The position numbers and the translations under genes are program-made. Positions 23,736-35,800 of a stretch of DNA of 64,000 bases are shown here, in pieces. This DNA comes from Ampullaceana balthica (Eukaryota > Mollusca > Gastropoda > Lymnaeidae). Every line of letters starts with the position of its first letter. The first letter of the stretch is position 1. The notes beneath the pieces were generated by a model. That model had not been told where the DNA came from. It saw nothing but the letters and a program-made list of their open reading frames with translations, and ran no database searches. Location: contig CALYLW010000013.1 of assembly GCA_944989445.1 (NCBI GenBank), forward strand, positions 778,566 through 842,565, in the 5' to 3' direction.

Positions 23736-24154
23736 AGAAATAGTCGCAGCAGAGAGATCTTAAAAAGGCTGGAATGAAAGAGGCAGTGAGTTCTGTTTTA
23801 AAAGATATAAAGCCATTTGGACTTGTGGGGTGCGGGGAATACGATTTTTATCACCACAAAGAAAAATAATCAAAAGATGGGTTTTCTCTGTTCATGTTTT
23901 TCTTGAGGAAAATTATGATTTCAATGTCTTTATATATATATATTTAATAAAGGCGTGAAAGCATAGATATGCATGTATATATACAGGTAGTTCTCCTGTT
24001 ACGACGGCCCATCCCGACTTACGCTGTTTAGTGCTTACGAACGCGCCCTCGTAAAGAATAGTATTACGCGTTATTCCGTATTTTTAAAAAACAATTCATG
24101 AGGTAACGAATTCTTTTCTCTATTTGAAATAACAAAATTTATTGAAAAATATGT

Positions 24155-26000
24155 ATGATTATTATTTCAACCTACAACTTTCGTTTGCTAATTTTTCAAA
24201 TGGCGAAGTTTTCAATCAAGTCAATAAAGCTGAATAAGCTTACAAGTTCCTTTTCAATGCTCATTAGAGAGAGCATATTCAGCCTTTTTCGTCCCATGCA
24301 AATTCTAACTCATTATATATTCTTTTCAACTTTGAAAAGGATCGCTCTCAGCTGCAGTTTGATGTCATCATTAAAAGATAGATGTGAAGTGCGATGTGTA
24401 CATTTGTAAAGGACTGTGTGAAATATAGCTCATTCAAAAGCAGCACAATTTTTAGCTCTGTGCAAGTTTTTTGAGATTCACTTTGTGCTAATTCCTTTTC
24501 CTTACCCTGAGCCTGGGGCTGGACAATAACTTTTTTTAAGAGTTCTGAAAATTGGACTAATTCTGAAGGTAAGCAGTCTTCGAAATCACTCATGAACCTA
24601 CATGTGGAAGGAAATCAGAAGCCCCGAGCCTAGTGCTCTTTATGGGTCTTCCCGGAAGACCCCCTTAGCCATCTGGCCACCAAATGGACGTAACAGCTGA
24701 GGAACCCCCCCCCACCCAAAGCGGTCGCTTCTGAAGCGGCCACCTGGGCATTCAGGACATACAGTCGAAGACGCCTCCCACTAAGTTGCCCTCACAAGGA
24801 GGTGGTGGAATTTCCTACTACGACCCGCTACCACTTTTGCGCAATCCTGGCAAAGCACACGGGTCTCCATGGTTAGGACCGCCGCAGACCGGGGGATCAT
24901 CGAAGACCTACCTAGGGTGCAACCCCCACTGGAAGGTTTCCTCAGAGCTGGCGTCCAATGCGTTCTTTGCGGCACTTTTTGCTAATCCGTACTGGCGCTC
25001 CTGGCCCTAAACCGGCACCGCTCGATGGCGTTGCTAGTAAATTGAGGGGGACGAAACGGTTGCTTCGGATTTACCCGACCCCTTCTTCGAAATCACTTGA
25101 ATGTTCTTCCATTAACTTGGCTGCTGCCCATCGGATGGCGAAAGTGCTGAGCTCAGTTAGGTTTGTAAGAAAGCCAAATTTCTCATGGATGTATTTATAT
25201 GCACCTAACCAATGTTGTAGGGCTTAAGAAAGTTTGTCAATGATTACCAGAAATACCTCAATCTTAAATTTTTTTCTCCAGGAGAATACTGTTTTGTTGA
25301 TGTCCCTTTATCAAACTGACGCTTTCTTTTTTGTTTGATAGTATTGAAGATTGTTTACACTGTTTTTACCACGGACTTTTCCTTTCCTTTGTCTTCATAG
25401 GAATAAAATTAAGAATGCTATTTTTTAACAAACTCAATGGGAGACTTCCTTTCTAAAATTGTTTCCCAAATTTCAAGTAAAATAGCGACTTCCAGTTGTT
25501 CAATTTCCTTTAGAAATTCTTCGTCTTCAAGTCGGCAGTCACGTGGCTGATTTTCATTCGTTGCTAATTCTTCCAGTGCAGCGATATTCTCATGGTATGA
25601 GCTATTAACAGACCTAACAGCATAAAGTCAGGCTGACCATCTTGTGTCAGACAAGGCTTTGTTAGCATGTATCAATTTCATATGTTTTTGAAGTACCTGT
25701 CAACGATGAGTAAATGCAACAAGTCGGGTATAAAGATTTTGCAGAAGACAAAAATATCTGACCGCAGTAGGACAACCTGCTGCTCTATTTCCAACCAAAT
25801 TAAAGGAATTAGCTGTGCACGGCACATAATGAGCTACAATGCACTTCTCACGAAGAATAGCCTGGTTTCCGTTATACTTCCTACTCATTTGCAGCATTGC
25901 CGTATGACTGTCCAAGGCATTTTCAGGGATTCGTACAAACATAATGGCCTGCATCTTTATTATACACTATAATTCATAAAAAGTTTGGGGGCCCTTAAAT
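24155..26000 (-). pseudogene. hAT transposase remnant (ZMYM1/TTF-type family), broken
   Basis: On the minus strand, 25954-25700 gives HTAMLQMSRKYNGNQAI, AHYVPCTANSFNLVGN and LLQNLYTRLVAFTHR, the conserved RNase-H-like core seen in ZMYM1-like hAT transposases. Next come ALSDTRWSA, with the invariant TRW. After the nested insertion come SDFEDCLPSELVQF, FTNVHIALHIYLL and NCS-stop-ERSFSKLKRI, the C-terminal hAT dimerisation signature. Several stops and at least one insertion interrupt it. N-terminal parts are missing. Confidence 0.85.
24577..25097. mobile_element. 493-bp GC-rich retroposon-like insertion with 14-bp target duplication
   Basis: The direct repeat TCTTCGAAATCACT occurs at 24577-24590 and 25084-25097 and flanks a GC-rich segment unlike its AT-rich surroundings. 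Removing it plus one repeat rejoins the transposase frame (MEEHS to SDFEDCLPSEL). A 14-bp duplication points to LINE-machinery insertion rather than a cut-and-paste element. I do not recognise the family. Confidence 0.75.
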
Positions 26001-26044
26001 TATTGGGGGCTTTAGCCCGTTCAGCACCCCCCTTTTAATCCGCC

Positions 26045-26370
26045 ATAGGGGGAGGGGGTCCACGTATCTGTGACGATGTGGTACGAGGAGGGGGGTGTTT
26101 AAGAAATGTGACGTCGCATCAAAAACGCGAAACTTTAAATAAAAGTTCCACTTAAATATTTGATTGTTTACCATTTATTTAATTACGTTTTCAATGACTT
26201 CACGCGTGTTACGATATTACAGTGCAGACTTACCCTAAATACATATTATAATGACAAAAAATAATTTGCAACATGCTAATCGTTTTTGTGACAAAGTATG
26301 ACGCTGGGGGAGGGTGGGGTAAAAATCGGCAACCTCGCGTGACGTCATTTATGGACGGCCCCTTAAGTCG
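26045..26370. repeat. possible second MITE at the right end of the hAT element
   Basis: In reverse complement it begins GGGGCCGTCCATAAATGACG and TCACGCGAGG. It ends with C-rich GACCCCCTCCCCC and contains TTTGATGCGACGTCACA. GGCCGTCCATAAAT-type ends with GACCCCCTCCC are widespread in invertebrate MITEs. I do not see a clean matching terminus or target duplication. Confidence 0.35.
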
Positions 26371-26429
26371 TGAAGGGGTGACACCATGAGCCACCGCCCC
26401 GGGTGACACCAACCCTAGTGACGCCTCTG

Positions 26430-28429
26430 GTGACATGTGACAACACTTACGCTCTGAGTGGGTAAGAATTTCCTGTCACAAGACTTGTATGAGTTGAGAT
26501 CTATCGGTGTCTCTTCAACTTGATGTTTATAAGAAACAATAGTAAGAACCCATGAGTTAACTGCTTTGTGACGAGCTGGCTCAACAATGAGATACGTCCC
26601 GCTACAACTTGACGGCATAGCTTTGTATTTATAACTGGCGCATCAATTTGTACAAATATTTCGAGTAAAACAGTAAGTCGTTGGTGACCTGCCCAATGGG
26701 ATGGGATCACCAAGATTCAACCTTTGATACTTCCTATGGAATAATTCATTCAAGTTAGCCAGCACCAACTATATTTCGCAATTTGAAAATAAAGGTTTTG
26801 GTTTCCAAGGTCAAGGCATTAAGAAGTTTGAATTCAATCGAACTGCTTTGATGACGTCATGGAACACCAGGTCCACTCAATCGGACTGCTGTGATGACGT
26901 CATGGAACACGAGGTCCACTCAATCGGACTGCTGTGATGACGTCATGGAACACAAGGTCCACTCACACGCGACTTATAGATTTAAAATGTTTTATTTTGA
27001 ATGAATTGATAACAGTGTGTGTTACCAATTTTATTTTAAGCGCTCTAAGCCCAGTTGCTTGCTGGGGGACTGCGCTATATAAATTATCGAAGTACTGTTA
27101 TTTAAGGCGGTAGTTTCAGATCGTCCGGTGCAGCTATAGCCAGGGTCAAGAATGAAGGGTACCCCAAACTTTTGGATGTTGTTGTTGATATATCGATCTG
27201 AAATGCAAATATTGATTTACAAAAAATAAACTAATGGACTGTAAAATGGCCGTCCAACTTTTCTTATTGAAATGACGTTGCTTGTGACGTCACACAGGCT
27301 TGGCCGTACTGACGTCATGTATAAGGTTTTTTAAAGAATGAAATATTTCACAGTTGACTACAGTGCATTTTGATGTTGGTCCGAAAATTTGAATTGACTT
27401 AATTCATCGTGACAACATTTCATTATGTCAGTAAAGTTACAGTCTCTTGATGTGTGACAGTGTCACATTTTATTTTTCAAATAATATTATTTCATTTTAA
27501 GTTTGAAATTAATGTGATTATCAAAACACAAATGTCTTCCTTCATGCTGCATTGTGACAGTGATGGACTGTTATAGTGACAGGTGAATTGTTATTGTGAC
27601 AGTGATGACCTGTCTGATTTGTGACTGATTTGAATTGCGCTGTTCGGTCACCATTAATATGACTTTGTTTGTAATGAGTCAGCTATAAGATGACTTTAGG
27701 TGTGCAGTTTGCGGTGTATTTGTGTACTGTAGTGTACTGTTGGCATGTATTATTATACTGAAGTGTAGTTTCCGTGTATTACTGTGCTGAGGTGTGCGGT
27801 GTATTACTGTGCTGTGGTGTGCGGTGTATTACTGTGCTGAGGTGTGCGGTGTATTACTGTGCTGTGGTGTGCGGTGTATTACTGTGCTGAGGTGTGCAAT
27901 GTTGAAAGAGACACTCATGTTTGCGACTATGTTCATACAAATTGGCATGTCCTCATGTTGATGGAATAGAACACAGCTAAAATAAATTTTAAAACACAAA
28001 CAAAATCAATAAAATCTTTTCCTGTATTTAAAGAGATTCTGAATTATAATTTTATCGTATGATTTAAATTCGTTCACTGTAAGTGTTTTAAACAAAGGGC
28101 CATAGGCGTGGTACTTGGGTGGCATACAGGAAGTGGGGTGACACCATTGTAAAGGCGTCGTTACCAACATAGCTGCGCACAGAAACTGCCTTGACTTGGG
28201 TGGGTAACTCTTGTCTTCGTGTTGGTGGTTCCTTGTATTTGTATGTTTGCTTATTTGAAATGAATCAAGTCTATATGTATATGGCTCTATATCTGAACTA
28301 GCTAAGATTCCGTGATTACCCCGGAGCACATTGAGCATTGGTTGGTTGATGTTGATCAAGTTGGCCGTGGAGTTGAACAAAAATGTGTTTGTGGTCTAAA
28401 TATTTGGCTTGTGGTTCAATCACACAGGC
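26430..28429. other. intergenic, no gene supported
   Basis: Contains a 43-bp unit (GATGACGTCATGGAACAC core, palindromic CRE-like TGACGTCA) repeated three times at 26845-26965, and about five copies of GTGCGGTGTATTACTGTGCT at 27770-27895. A 124-codon minus-strand open frame at 28006-28380 has no recognisable motif. Confidence 0.45.
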
Positions 28430-28605
28430 ATTCACCTTGATACAGATATTGACCTTGATACAGGCATTCACCTTGATACAGATATTGACCTTGATACAGA
28501 TATTGACCTTGATACAGATATTGACCTTGATACAGATATTGACCTTGATACAGATATTGACCTTGATACAGATATTGACCTTGATACAGACATTGATCTT
28601 TAATT
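28430..28605. repeat. 18-bp tandem repeat, about 9 copies
   Basis: Unit ACAGATATTGACCTTGAT. Being a multiple of three, it leaves frames open on both strands, which explains several short repetitive open frames. Confidence 0.9.
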
Positions 28606-29329
28606 GGTGATTCTTGGAATTTCATTTCCTAATATTGGTAGCCAATCAGAAAGTCTTAAGTGTCTTCAAGGGGCATTGTCCTCGTAGTGTCAGTCAATAT
28701 TTTAATCTTTTTTTTCAACTCTTAATTTTCTTGATTAATATGTTACTTCCGGTGTCATTTGCAACTCCAACGAGAATGGGTCTAAAAGAAATAGCGCTTC
28801 TCAAACGGTTTTTATATGGAACTTTTGCATATTCAGCTATGAGAGTTTCATTATGTAGTATGTCACCTTAATCTTAGAGATCATTATACAGTATGTCAAC
28901 TTAATCTTAGAATTTATTGTACAGTATGCCAACAATCTTAGAGCGTATTACACAGTTTGTCAACTTAATCTTAGAGTTCATTAATTAGTTTCTCAACTTA
29001 ATATCAGATCTCTTTATGCAGTGTCTCACCTGCTTTAATCAATACACTAAGACCAGTGAAGCCTTATCTTGTAATATCACTTTGAACTATGTCAGTTCAA
29101 ATTAGTTCCATTCGCAACTACCCATGCAGTCTTTTACCAAATATGCACACTAAAACATCTCCCCACCAACGTCTCGTTATATTGTCCATTCTATGTTTAC
29201 AGTTTCTATGCTTTTACTGCGTCTTTACTTCTTACCATCTAATATAGCTTTGAATTGAGAATAAACTAAATACTCCCAGCCAATTATATTTTCTCTTTGT
29301 TCACGAGGTTTGATATCCACAACAATGGT

Positions 29330-30050
29330 TCACTTAATTTTGTCTAGTTTCTCTATTGACCTACTCTTTGGCTGGTATTAATCTGTCTAGTTTCTCTCTT
29401 GACCTACTCTTTTGTTGGTATTAATATGTCTAGTTTCTCTCTTGACATACTCTTTGGTTGGTATTAATCTGTCTAGTTTCTCTATTGACCTACTCTTTGG
29501 TTGGTATTAATCTGTCTAGTTTCTCTATTGACCTACTCTTTGGTTGGTATTAATCTGTCTAGTTTCTCTATTGACCTACTCTTTGGCTGGTATTAATCTG
29601 TCTAGTTTCTCTATTGACATACTCTTTGGTTGGTATTAATCTGTCTAGTTTCTCTATTGACCTACTCTTTGGTTGGTATTAATCTGTCTAGTTTCTCTAT
29701 TGACCTACTCTTTGGTTGGTATTAATCTGTCTAGTTTCTCTCTTGACATACTCTTTGGTTGGTATTAATCTGTCTAGTTTCTCTATTGACCTACTCTTTG
29801 GTTGGTATTAATCTGTCTAGTTTCTCTATTGACCTACTCTTTGGTTGGTATTAATCTGTCTAGTTTCTCTATTGACCTACTCTTTGGCTGGTATTAATCT
29901 GTCTAGTTTCTCTATTGACATACTCTTTGGTTGGTATTAATCTGTCTAGTTTCTCTATTGACCTACTCTTTGGTTGGTATTAATCTGTCTAGTTTCTCTC
30001 TTGACATACTCTTTGGCTGGTATTAATCTGTCTAGTTTCTCTATTGGGAT
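29330..30050. repeat. 43-bp minisatellite downstream of G4, about 16 copies
   Basis: The unit contains GACCTACTCTTTGGTTGGTA then TTAATCTGTCTAGTTTCTCT and ATT. The matching site beyond G5 (45180-45225) has about one degenerate unit, so the array expanded only in copy 1. It ends about 115 bp downstream of the G4 stop. Confidence 0.95.
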
Positions 30051-30144
30051 ATCTATTGTTGATATTCTAACATTGGTTTACTCGAGTGTTTGGCTAAGTG
30101 AAAGTTTTAGTGTAAATATGTAAAACTAAGTGTGGCCCTGAAAG

Positions 30145-30150
30145 TTTATT
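30145..30150 (-). terminator. G4 polyadenylation signal
   Basis: AATAAA on the minus strand, 15 nt after the G4 stop codon. The same site downstream of G5 is altered; there the first AATAAA lies at 45215-45220. Confidence 0.5.
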
Positions 30151-30164
30151 TCAATTAAGCTGTT

Positions 30165-33100
30165 TCATGTTTTTTTCCATATCATCTGGACAACGAGTCT
30201 GACAATTGTGACCACATCCGGTCCCACAATCAGCCCTACGACCAGTGCCACTAGCACCACACCAAAGCTGCCCATCGTTTCTGACGAGCCTCGCTTATCC
30301 TCGGCGCTTGTCTTACTTCTCGTGAACAGTGACGTGTTCTTTGAGTTCACCACGAGTTCCATGACGAGTTCACGCAGCTTCTGTTGGACATTGGACAAAT
30401 GAGTTGAGTTGTTTGTGTATTGACACGAGCAGGGACATTTTTTGTCTGTTAATTTGGTAACACAAGAATGTCCATCTTGGTCCAGTTTTAAACCGAATGG
30501 ACATGAGCAGTAGAAAGATCCTTGAGTATTGTTACAGAAATGTCCACATAATGTCGTATTGTGTTGACATTCGTTGATGTCATGACATGACCTATTGTCC
30601 AGGTCAAGGTCGTAACCTTTGTGACACGTGCAGTAGTAGGAGCCGTCGGTGTTGACGCAGGTGTGTTGACATGTGCTGTCATTGTGACATTCGTTGATGT
30701 CATGACATTGAAAGCTGTTGTCATCTGGAGTGGTGTAGCCCTGATGACATGAACAGTTGTAGCCACCGTCAAAGTTGTGACATGTTTGTGAACAGTTGTG
30801 ATGGCCGACCACACATTCATCCACATCCACACAGTGTTGGTTGATGTCTTGGTAACCATGGTGACAGCCACACAAATAAGAACCTGGCATGTTGGTACAA
30901 GCACCTTGACACTGGTTTGTACCTTGACACTCTTCTATATCTAGACACGTTGTACCGGCCGTGTTGTTACACTGATATTGACATGGACTAGACACACACT
31001 CGTCTATATCTAGACATGTGATGTCATCAGCGTCCAAGCCGTATCCTTGTTGACATTCACACCTGTAAGATCCAGGTGTGTTTGAACATACCTGTGAACA
31101 CCTAGCACCATTTACAGCGGCGCCACATTCGTCCACATCGCTACAGTTAAGAAGGTCATTGTCTAGTAGATAACCAGTCGTACAAGAACAGGAGAACGAG
31201 CCTGGATTGTTGTTACAGATCTGACCACACGGGCCTGGTTGGACCGTACACTCGTCCACGTCTTTGCATCTGTTGCCGTCGGCTGACTTGTTATAACCAA
31301 CGCCGCAAGGACACCGGAAGCTGTCCAGTTGCGCGTTGTCTTTTTTGGTGCAACTCTCTGGTGTAGGCGGGGTTTTTACTTTACACAGGAATTTGTTGTT
31401 TCCTCCACATGTACTGTCTTTTAGCCCTTCGTAGCCGTCACTGCCCCATTTCATTCTCGCACAGCAAGTACTTATGCAGGATGATTTTTTGCAATTGTCA
31501 TTAGGATTGTCCTGTCCCCACACATCTTTAAATGTTTCATTTCTCCAGGAGAATGTTTGACAACCGTTAGTGTATATGAAATCTATCCAGACCAACGGGG
31601 ATGTCACTTTTATCGAGTTGAAATAACTAATCAGACAACTTTTGACATCGTCGAACTCCTGGTTGGTGTCAAAGAGGGCGAGTTCTTGTTGGTATGACGT
31701 ACATGTAGCCTTGGCTGAGTTAAAGTCTGTCTCCGAGTTGTGCAGCCAGTAGCACTGACCCGAGGACTGCAGGGCGGTGACGTCACTGGCTTCTGTTGCT
31801 GGAGTTGAACCAAGGAAAGCTGCGGAGTACATCAGTTATTTTTTTAAAAATACACTTAAAATTAAGATATAAGCTAATTATATTAAATTAGTGACAATGA
31901 AATTGTTAGAAATAAAAACGCTCACCGATAAAAACAAATGTATGCACTCACTCAAAGAGTGACTTTAAGTTTTTCTTAGCTCTGAGGTTCTCTCTTGACT
32001 GAAGACACTCTCTGTACAACTTACAACTTATTGATTCTTATGTTCTTATGAGGGCCAATGGGTGCACTGTCTTTGTTATAGAGGCTAATTTGTTGTGTAC
32101 TTCGCTATCATATTCTGGGGTGTAGCACTCGATGACATGTCGACTCACCTGGGGTATAGCATTCAAAGACATTTTTTTCACCTGGATGTAGCACTCAATA
32201 ACATTCGACTCACCTGTAGTGTAGCTTTCAAAGACATTTTGACTCACCTGAGGTGTAGCATTCAATAACATTTTGAATGACCTTGGGTATAGCACTCCAT
32301 GACATTTCGACTCACCTGGGTGTAACACTCGATGACGTTTCGACTCACAGACATGCTATATAACACCTGTTACGACCCGCCTGTTGTGTCCACTAACCTA
32401 GGTATGTGTAGTGCTGACTGGGGTAGTCAATATTGTTGGGAAAAAAACTGGTCGGGTACCCATTGGAAACGCCGCATAATGTTCCCTGCCATGACCGCTA
32501 TACAATGCATCCTAGCCACCATCCATGCGCCTCATTTAACATAGTAGCCAACGGCATGCTACCAGTAACATACTGGTGTGAACTTTTCATTCACAACAAA
32601 GTTTTATTCCTACTGTAAATACATTCGTCATACTCATAAACTAGAGTAAACTGAATATTCAAACAAAATGTCAACAAAAAACAACCCCGTAAAAACAAAG
32701 TTTTTGACTATAAATGCCTTATATATGAGACATAACTAAAAGTATTGATTATGTTCAAAAGTGACAAACATTTACAGACTGAAACCGAAATTATCTCCAT
32801 TGGCTTTAAAAACTAGGTCAACTCTAGCAGACGACGACTAAACATTCTAAATAGTGATTTATATAGTATAGAAAAACTAAAAATGCATTAATTTAATTAC
32901 GGTACCTTCGATCGATCTGAAATTTAGATACGATGCATTGTTAGGTGAGACGGGTCCGTGTGCCAAATTTCAGCTCGATGGCTTCACTGGAAGTGGGTCA
33001 TTTTCGACTTCTGTTTTTCTAAATAGTGATTTATATAAACTAAAAATGCATTAATTTAATTACGGTACGTTCGATCGATCTGAAATTTTGATACGATGCA

Positions 33101-34958
33101 TTGTTAGGTGAGACGGGTCCGTGTGCCAAATTTCAGCTCGATGGCTTCACTGGAAGTGGGTCATTTTCGACTTTTGTTTTTCTAAATAGTGATTTATATA
33201 AACTAAAAATGCATTAATTTAATTACGGTACGTTCGATCGATCTGAAATTTTGATACGATGCATTGTTAGGTGAGACGGGTCCGTGTGCCAAATTTCAGC
33301 TCGATGGCTTCACTGGAAGTGGGAAGATTCTTAGAAGATCAATAAATATTTCAATGAAAATTTCATTTTTTATTTCCTTACTAGATGTTTGATTCTTTTT
33401 TGTTTTTTTGTAAGTGAGAAAATTTGCTTGGCCTCTTGTTGTGACAACCCAGCAAGTAGGGTGCTCGATAAACAAAATGGATTTATCCTACTCTACTCTG
33501 ATTATGTAGCGTCAAGGGCCGAAAACAGCCTTATAAATTAAAAAGCCTTAGAAATTAGCGCTATAATAGCTAAAATATAACATATATAAATGCATTTAAT
33601 AAATTAAAAACGAAAGTTCTCACGAGAAAATTAAAATTCGCAGTGAAATAATATACGTGCTAAGACTGCAGGATTACCTTTTTACGTTACACCATTTCTG
33701 ATGTAACAATTCTTTATGACTATATGATGATTTTAGGTGAACTCAAATGTCATCAAATGTCATCTAAACCGGGAAGAGAGAGGCAGTTCATTAAAAACCT
33801 ACAGTAAAACCTAAACCGCCTAGCCTACATGGAAATTCTAAAGCACAATGCTGGAAATATTTTGGTGGCCTGTTCTCTGCTGATGGGAGAAATGTAGACG
33901 AAGATCGAGTTTATTGTCAGCTGTGTCTCACTGCTCAGCAGTCATTGGGTGACAAGTAGGGTCACATTTCAGAAGTAACCAATTTTGCCGCAATTACGTC
34001 AAGTGGCAATATGAATCTTCACTTAAGTGTCAAGCACAATGTGTCAGTACAGAGTCAAGAAAAGTCAAATAAAATTTTGGGATATTTCCGTAAGTATGGA
34101 GAAGGCAACAATCAATGTCAGGCAACATCAAGTCATGAACTGACAAGAGATATCGTTATCTGGTTCTGTAGAGACTTGATCGCCTTTGAAAATGTGACTA
34201 AAGATGGTTTTATTGACTTCTTCAAAATTAATTGCCCATCTCTCAACATACCGGCACCTGTAACACTTGCTGGAACATCCCTGGATGATGTTTACGAATA
34301 TTTTGCTGCAAATGTCAATTTACGGAGAAATCCGGCTAATCCGGATATCAGCCGAAAAATTATGTCAGCCAGCCGAAATTTTAAAATCCGGCTCATCCGG
34401 ATATTTTTTTTAAAAATTCGGCTGGCAGGTCTAACCATACCAGATAGAGGGTTCGGGTCTTTTGCAAATATGTTAAGGAGGTCCCAACGATATGCACTGG
34501 CAACAAAAAAATTCCTGAAAAGGTTTCCTGGAAAATCCAATAAAACCGAAAAAGATTTCAGTATTTTGTCAATTTCTCGCCAACCATAATATCTATCGGG
34601 TTGAAACAACCCCCAAACGATAGCTAATAATATTTAGAACAATATTGGAGAAGTTTTTTTGAAAATGCCTTTTCTTTCGACTCCCGTAATTTTAGCAGGA
34701 ATTGTTAGATAGCAATTGTTTCGTTTATTTTCAGAATTATTGATTTGATTTTTTATTGAATCTAGAATGATTTCCCTTGAAAAAATTGCGCTTAAATACT
34801 CATTCGACTTTTCATTACTCGTTTAAATAAAAGTGAATAGGTCTCTCAGCCACCATAACCCACCCCACAGAACATTGCAGTAGCACCCCTAGGGGCGGGG
34901 TGGGGAGAGGGTGGTACTTACACAAACAGAAGACTGTAATCCAGGTTATTAGAGACAT
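30165..34958 (-). CDS. G4: CTLD-EGF type I membrane receptor (563 aa)
   Basis: Predicted join is 34958-34922 and 31819-30165 (3.1-kb phase-1 intron, GTAAGT donor, ACTCCGCAG acceptor). The signal peptide MSLITWITVFCL is followed by SFLGSTPATEA. The CTLD has CYWLHN, LALFDTNQE, VWIDF, NPN at the sugar-binding triplet, a CC pair and LKD-x-x-C. One half-EGF and seven EGF units follow. The third is cut short by an in-frame loss of about 16 residues (NNTAG runs straight into TTCLDIEEC), leaving it without its fourth to fifth cysteine region. The shared four-EGF block, KCPCSC, TSAEDKR and a valine-rich helix with PDV follow. G5 is its closest relative. Intron 1 is swollen by transposons. Confidence 0.9.
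32110..32350. repeat. degenerate ~34-bp repeat in G4 intron 1
   Basis: About six decayed units of CACCTGGGTGTAGCACTCAA plus TGACATTTCGACT. The homologous G5 intron site has about 17 cleaner units (48690-49270). Confidence 0.8.
32690..33330 (+). repeat. MITE-like family A with internally triplicated ~165-bp segment
   Basis: The 5' end CGTAAAAACAAAGTTTTTGA is followed by three tandem copies (from about 32847, 33018 and 33183) of a unit carrying TTACGGTACGTTCGATCGAT, GCATTGTTAGGTGAGACGGG and TTTCAGCTCGATGGCTTCAC. It lies in G4 intron 1 and is absent from the G5 intron, so it inserted after the segmental duplication. Confidence 0.8.
33850..34320 (+). pseudogene. BED-zinc-finger hAT transposase fragment (ZBED-like)
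   Basis: On the plus strand: CWKYFGGLFSADGRNVDEDR, then YCQLC, then after an in-frame TAG at 33957-33959 NMNLHLSVKHN. This is a BED finger with C-x2-C and H-x4-H. It is followed by the hAT N-terminal pattern (WFCRDLIAFENVTKDGFIDF, LAGTSLDDVYEYF). It stops abruptly near 34320 beside a short inverted AT/CCGG-rich segment (CCGGCTAATCCGGATATC). It is unrelated to the hAT element at 22974-26429, lies antisense inside G4 intron 1, and is a dead fragment. Confidence 0.75.
34922..34958 (-). CDS. G4 exon 1: signal-peptide exon
   Basis: ATG at 34958 gives MSLITWITVFCL plus one base, then GTAAGT; the split codon is Ser. The G5 exon at 50053-50089 aligns base for base with few changes and keeps the reading frame, which supports it as coding. 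Confidence 0.85.
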
Positions 34959-35046
34959 GCTTGTGGTGACAGTTGAGCGTCCACTAGGTAAAGATGGCCA
35001 CAACAGGATTCTGACTGATGTGCTCCAGGCCTGGATGTGCCCTGTG

Positions 35047-35052
35047 TTTATA
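35047..35052 (-). promoter_or_regulatory. candidate TATA box of G4
   Basis: Minus strand reads CATATAAAC about 90 bp upstream of the predicted G4 start codon, with an Inr-like TCAGTC some 30 bp downstream. The G5 equivalent (near 50175) is the weaker CATAAAAA. Position fits a short 5' UTR but is unproven. Confidence 0.35.
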
Positions 35053-35539
35053 TGTAAGCTGGTTTACTTGTTAGATCGATTGAAGGAGGAAAGAAAAGTT
35101 GTCTTCAAAGTCAGAAAAATTAATTATTTTTTCCCATGTGAACTTTTTTCTCTCGCCATCGTATCAGTCAATTTCCCAAGTCTGTGATGTCTCGTTATCT
35201 CATCACTCTCACCAAATTAACCAACACTAGCTATTAGAAGTTAATTTGAACATGAAATTATACGGTCGTTTGGACATAAACTACAGCACCAAAGGCTAAC
35301 TTCCGGTCAATGTGAAATAATACTGTTCTTAATACTGTTCATCCAATGTTGGACAACTTTAGATTTATGAAACCTGATCTAGTTTTGATTTTAAAAAGTA
35401 CATCTTTTGTCGTTGTTTTTTCCCCATTTGAAATAAATCAAGAATTTTTGAAAAGCAAAAGCTGTCATAAAAACAAAGACTTTCTTAAAATCAAAGACTG
35501 TCTTGAAAACAAAGACCTGCTGTTTCTCTGATCTTCAAA

Positions 35540-35800
35540 TAAGCTCGAGTTGAATGTAATATAGCACTGTTGGTCATGTAATATAGCACTGTTGGTCATG
35601 TAATATAGCACTGTTGGTCATGTAATATAGCACTTTTGACGTAATCTAGCACTTTTGACTTGTAATCTATCACTTTTGACTTGTAATCTAGCACTTTTGG
35701 TCACCTAATCTAGCACTTTGTGTCATGCAATCTAGCATTTCTGGTCTTTTAATCTAGCACTTTTGGACATGTAATTTAACACCTTTGGTCTTGTAATCTA
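35540..35800. repeat. ~22-bp degenerate repeat upstream of G4
   Basis: Units of the type TAGCACTTTTGGTCATGTAA repeat about ten times with decay. The neighbouring single sequence TCTAGTCTTACTCATAAACT at 35814 corresponds to one unit of the 43-bp array that is massively expanded in copy 2 (50755-52225). Confidence 0.8.

Larger units (their letters stand above)
22974..26429. mobile_element. hAT DNA transposon with 16/17-bp inverted termini and 8-bp target duplication
   Basis: The left end is CAGTGGCGTCACTAGGG. The right end, in reverse complement, is CAGAGGCGTCACTAGGG. Further related inverted sequence lies inside (CCCCGGGTGACACC on the left, GGTGTCACCCGGGG reading in from the right). The element is flanked by perfect direct repeats GTGACATG at 22966-22973 and 26430-26437; eight-bp duplications are the hallmark of the hAT superfamily. 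Inside are remains of a minus-strand hAT transposase (24155-26000), a family A insertion and a 493-bp retroposon-like insertion. The element is non-functional. Confidence 0.9.

Noticed and set aside
26415..26713. Possible extra receptor first exon beside the hAT element (a GTAAGT donor follows NSWVLTIVSYK... frame)
   Set aside because: The donor is in phase 0, not the phase 1 used by all six genes, the peptide is too long and polar for a signal exon, and no CTLD exon lies downstream.
28006..28380. 124-codon minus-strand open frame
   Set aside because: No domain, no signal or membrane segment, no splice or paralogue support. Could be chance in AT-moderate DNA.
28416..28625. Open frame with YLYQGQ repeats
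   Set aside because: 18-bp tandem repeat artefact, open on both strands.
31820..31832. Start of the G4 large exon at the ATG reading MYSAAFLGS
   Set aside because: The ATG lies upstream of the acceptor ACTCCGCAG shared with G5 and inside the predicted intron; the signal exon at 34922-34958 supplies the true N-terminus.
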